DNA from: Cylicocyclus nassatus
Taxonomy: Eukaryota; Nematoda; Chromadorea; Rhabditida; Strongylidae
Assembly (NCBI GenBank): GCA_958299035.1
Contig: CATQJL010000223.1
Location: 51,690,302 to 51,754,301 of the forward strand
DNA length: 64,000 nucleotides
Direction: 5' to 3'
Shown: in pieces, positions 60,802-64,000 of the stretch
How the letters are laid out: the number at the start of each line of letters is the position of its first letter
How positions within the stretch are numbered: position 1 is the first letter of the stretch
Made by a program: the position numbers and the translations under genes
Notes under the pieces: generated by a model
Databases searched by the model: none
Told to the model about the DNA's origin: nothing
Seen by the model: only the letters and a program-made list of their open reading frames with translations

Positions 60802-63691
60802 CACCGGCGTTAGTCATACAGGATAATGAAAATCTTGTCGACATCAGTGCCTTATTAACTATAGAAATCACATCGGACCCTCCAATCATAAAAATCTCTA
60901 ATAATCCTCGTATATGTCACAACATTGCTGAAAGGAAAAAGCTGAAAAAATTCCTATGGGAAAAGGATGCCAGCGTAAACTTTGTTGAAGATTGCTGTTA
61001 GTTGGATTCTTATTTGAAAAAAAAAAAGAGTAAATTAATGCTACATGTTCCAGTAAAATCATGTAACGGAGGACAGGTATCAGAAACTTATCTTGCAAAC
61101 TTTGATAAACATTGCAACGTTATTGATGGCGATTTGTATATTAACGGACTAACTAGTAAGTTAAAGTTCTCACATGCTTTGTTGCAGAGTTTCTGAACAA
61201 CTTCTGCTTTTTAGCCTTCAAAACGTGTACTAGAATGCCTTTTACGCGCACTCACCTATCCACTTGCCGATCTATTTTGAGCAATATTAGCTAACACTTT
61301 TAAGCGCGTTGGAAGTAACTGATCCACACCCGTTTTCCGAAAACAAGTTTAGCTGACTTTTTTTCCTCTTATGCTTCGCACCATCCAGGCCGAAAAATCA
61401 AACTGACTCTATTTTTGTGATCTATTCATTGAAGAGCGTTCCTGAGGCAAGTTCATTTTAGCCGGATATGCGGTTCACCATACGTCTTACTATCTCCGCT
61501 ACTGAGTACGAAGTGGCTCGAACATATAAGAGCAGTACCGTAGTTGTATGAAATGATGAAGCATTTTGCGCGTTCACCAATCTCTGCAGGCATGTGCTAC
61601 CAAAAAAAGGCAGAAAAAAGTTTTTTTCAAATTCATATTGGTTTATAACGGCGCCACGTAGCACCGCGCCACTCGTTCCCAACGTGGATTACAGCAATGC
61701 AAATGAATTAAGGCTCAATTATCCAGCACCTTATAACAGAGATTCATCCTATCAGAAAAATTCAAATAAAGAAGTAGAGCATATGCTTCACTTGTCTTCT
61801 CGCAGTCATGAAAAAGATTTCCTTGGTAAAAACTACGATTTCAAATGTACTAACTTGTTGATTTGCTCTAAATTTGATTGCGCGGGCGAGTCTGCTTCAA
61901 TTCACTTACCCAAAGTCCCGCGATAAAAGCTGGTCTATCTAAGTATTCCTCAAATGCGAGTAAATTATGTATGTAATTATAAGCCGCTTCGAAAAGGAGC
62001 ACGGTCCTTTGATCTCAGTTACGTCCCACCGAAATCTAGTAAAGGAACGGAGCGCCAATTTACGATAGGCTAACGGCCTTTCTTTACTTTTCTACATGGA
62101 ATAAAAACAAAGCATGAATTTTTGCAAATGGTGATTCTTGTTCTTTTGGATCTTCAAAATACTCCCGTTTTTCTTAAGAACATTAAATATCCTAAAACTG
62201 ACTCCACTAACGTCAAGTCCTTGGGCTTAGCGGAGTGATAAGCTCAGCATTGCATTTTATCTAGACTGATTGATGGCAACAGTATGAATCGCTTGGTTAG
62301 TTTGCGAGAATAATGGATACGCGTGCAGGCTTCACTAACTTGATGTGAAGCCATCAGGCATTATATGAGGATAATTGGTGATTGGAGAGAGCGCCGGTGA
62401 AGTAGGCGAAAAAAGTAACAAGAAGGGTTGGTGAAACGGATAAACACAACAGCACCTTGTTTATGAGAAAGAAAATGGGACAAGCAGCTAAGCTTATCGG
62501 CATAAATGATTTTATTAATCGAAAGAACAACCATTAGAGGCATGCACCCAAAAAGAAAGCGGTATTCCTGAGAAGATCTGCAGAGTAAAATGAATGGAAA
62601 AGTATAGACCCAGTGTCGGATTCCCAACACATCACAGCACCAGACGCGCACAGACAAATTTTTTAAGAATTAATGCAAAAGCTCGAGCTGCCCCGCACCG
62701 TTGTCCAACGTTAGCAATACTTAACAAATTGAAACTCTTCCATTTCACGCAGTAATATGACTGCTTTCTGCATTAGTGATGCGATTGAGCTTCAATGAGC
62801 GCCGATCGACGGAGCTAGCTTTTTCACATGTCATGTCTTTTTCACATATTAGTATCTGCTCATCGCAACTTGCTTGCTTTCTTTTGAGAACAAAATAAGA
62901 GATCTAAAAGAACACGACGATGACTGGCCCACGAAACTTTGCGTCCTTGCTACTCTGACATAGGTTTACAATAAGCTTCGTAAAAAGCCTTGAAAAAGTC
63001 TTTCAAAAAAATTCAGTTCAATTCTTTTGCGTAAGGCTGACCAAGATTGAACCCTACAAACACTTATAACATTTTTGACATTGTATCTGTTGCTAGCTCG
63101 CACACTTTGCACAATAAGTGATCTAAACGGGAAGGAAGTCCTAAATGAGAATAGCTGCTTGCACTAACAACCTTTTATTTTTTGTTTGTATATTCGAAGT
63201 GTTTTAGGTATCCCAGATGACATAACAAAACTGGAGCAAGTTGAAAAGATTGAGGGTCGAGTATACGTCACAAATAATGAAGCACTGGAGGCACTTACTT
63301 TTCTTAAAAATGTTGAGAAGATTAGTGGCCGCTCTAGCTCTGCGGATAAGGGTGATGATTGAATTCAGTTTCAAACTAATGAGATTTTAGTCAGTAGTAA
63401 TTGTGCACGTATGAATCATCAGTGGAAGATAGTACAGAGATTAATTGTTCTCAGACTAATTTTATCTTAATAATTCAGTAGACAGGCGCAAATTGATTGT
63501 TCAAGAAAATTCAAATCTTTTAAAGGTACAATTCAGCACTCAACTGCGCCTTGACCCTAACGTGAGTCTTGGGTTGTAGTTAAGACCCTTCATGAAATTA
63601 CTTCAGGAAATTTTCATAAGATTGAATCCAAAATTGAGATATGAACTTATCAAAGGAGCAAACTTTCGTTTTGATATCGGAGATGCAAATG
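60802..63691 (+). CDS. Receptor L-domain (IRLD-like) gene, repeated module, continues past window
   Basis: Exons 60802-60996, 61054-61155, 63208-63351, 63479-63561 and 63607-63691 keep phase. They are paralogous one by one to 49855-50049, 50103-50204, 50438-50590, 52820-52902 and 52947-53031. Shared signatures are VDISALLT, ICHNI/VCHNV-type cysteine ends, LKSC.GG, KLEQVEKIEGRVYVTNNEAL, RKLIVQENSNL and IRLNPKL. The incoming phase (T + CA) fits the donor at 54206 exactly, as exon 49855 fits 49804, so this is most simply the same gene after a 6.6-kb intron. The last donor at 63692 points to more exons outside the window. A separate tandem paralogue lacking its own start is less likely. Confidence 0.75.
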
Positions 63692-63907
63692 GTAGGATTT
63701 TACTACATTATACTGATAACAAAGTATGGGAATGCTTTATAATCAACAAGGAGATGGGTAGATGGTATAATGGCTCTGTTGTACACATTTGCTTGTAGCT
63801 TCTTGCACACAAAGTTAACGGAAAAAACTTGGTACAACGGCCCTAATAGCCGCATCTTGATGCTTAAAAAGTAAACAATTCAATTTTATAGAGAGAGAGT
63901 GGGGACC

Positions 63908-63950
63908 AGGAGGGGCTGGGCTGGGGCATCCCCAGCCCAGCCCTATCATT
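63908..63950. repeat. GC-rich hairpin
   Basis: GGGCTGGGCTGGGG is followed by CAT and then CCCCAGCCCAGCCC. It lies 217 bases after the last visible L-domain exon and could be a hairpin MITE core. Confidence 0.8.
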
Positions 63951-64000
63951 TACCCCCAACACCAGAACTTGTGCATGCCGTGGAATGCACGAATTCTTGC

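Noticed and set aside
61594..61926. 110-codon ORF in an intron of the L-domain gene
   Set aside because: No paralogous exon in the other module and no motif recognised.

Overview
This is eukaryotic DNA from a nematode, most likely a clade V parasite (hookworm/strongylid type). The evidence is short GT-AG introns with TTTCAG-like acceptors, very long introns packed with transposon debris, a C. elegans-type receptor L-domain (IRLD-like) gene, a PHLPP-like gene, and many foldback MITEs. No bacterial-style operons, rRNA genes or CRISPR arrays are visible. The species is an inference.

Layout. (1) About 1.2-5.5 kb, + strand: the 3' part of a PHLPP-like gene (leucine-rich repeats, PP2C-like domain, Pro/Ser-rich tail); its upstream exons lie outside the window. 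The pseudo-active site lacks metal-binding acidic residues. (2) About 5.9-30 kb: mostly repeats. This stretch holds hAT-like, mariner-like, Harbinger-like and TTAA-flanked MITEs, a decayed Helitron helicase fragment, tRNA-derived SINEs, GC-rich foldbacks, a TTCGAA-rich tract and a 2.3-kb palindrome whose arms each carry a GIY-YIG-like remnant. A split gene for a small four-helix membrane protein sits at 14.7-17.7 kb, and three isolated candidate exons are noted. (3) 30.4-38.6 kb: one hAT transposon with matching 20-bp ends and an exact 8-bp target duplication. Its transposase is interrupted in frame by a 4.75-kb Ty3/gypsy-type LTR retrotransposon with a 5-bp duplication, and a foldback MITE is also nested inside. 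(4) 38.6-42.7 kb: repeats, a SINE and a 294-bp CA microsatellite. (5) 43.3 kb to the window end, + strand: a large secreted receptor L-domain gene built from a repeated six-exon module. Copies of this module keep exon length and phase almost exactly. Its introns hold further MITEs, a 23-bp minisatellite and a perfect 48-bp palindrome.

The two large host genes are unrelated in function: an intracellular signalling scaffold/phosphatase and an extracellular ligand-binding-type protein. The most informative signals are the exon-module duplication in the L-domain gene, the three-level transposon nest, and the likely inactive PHLPP-like domain.
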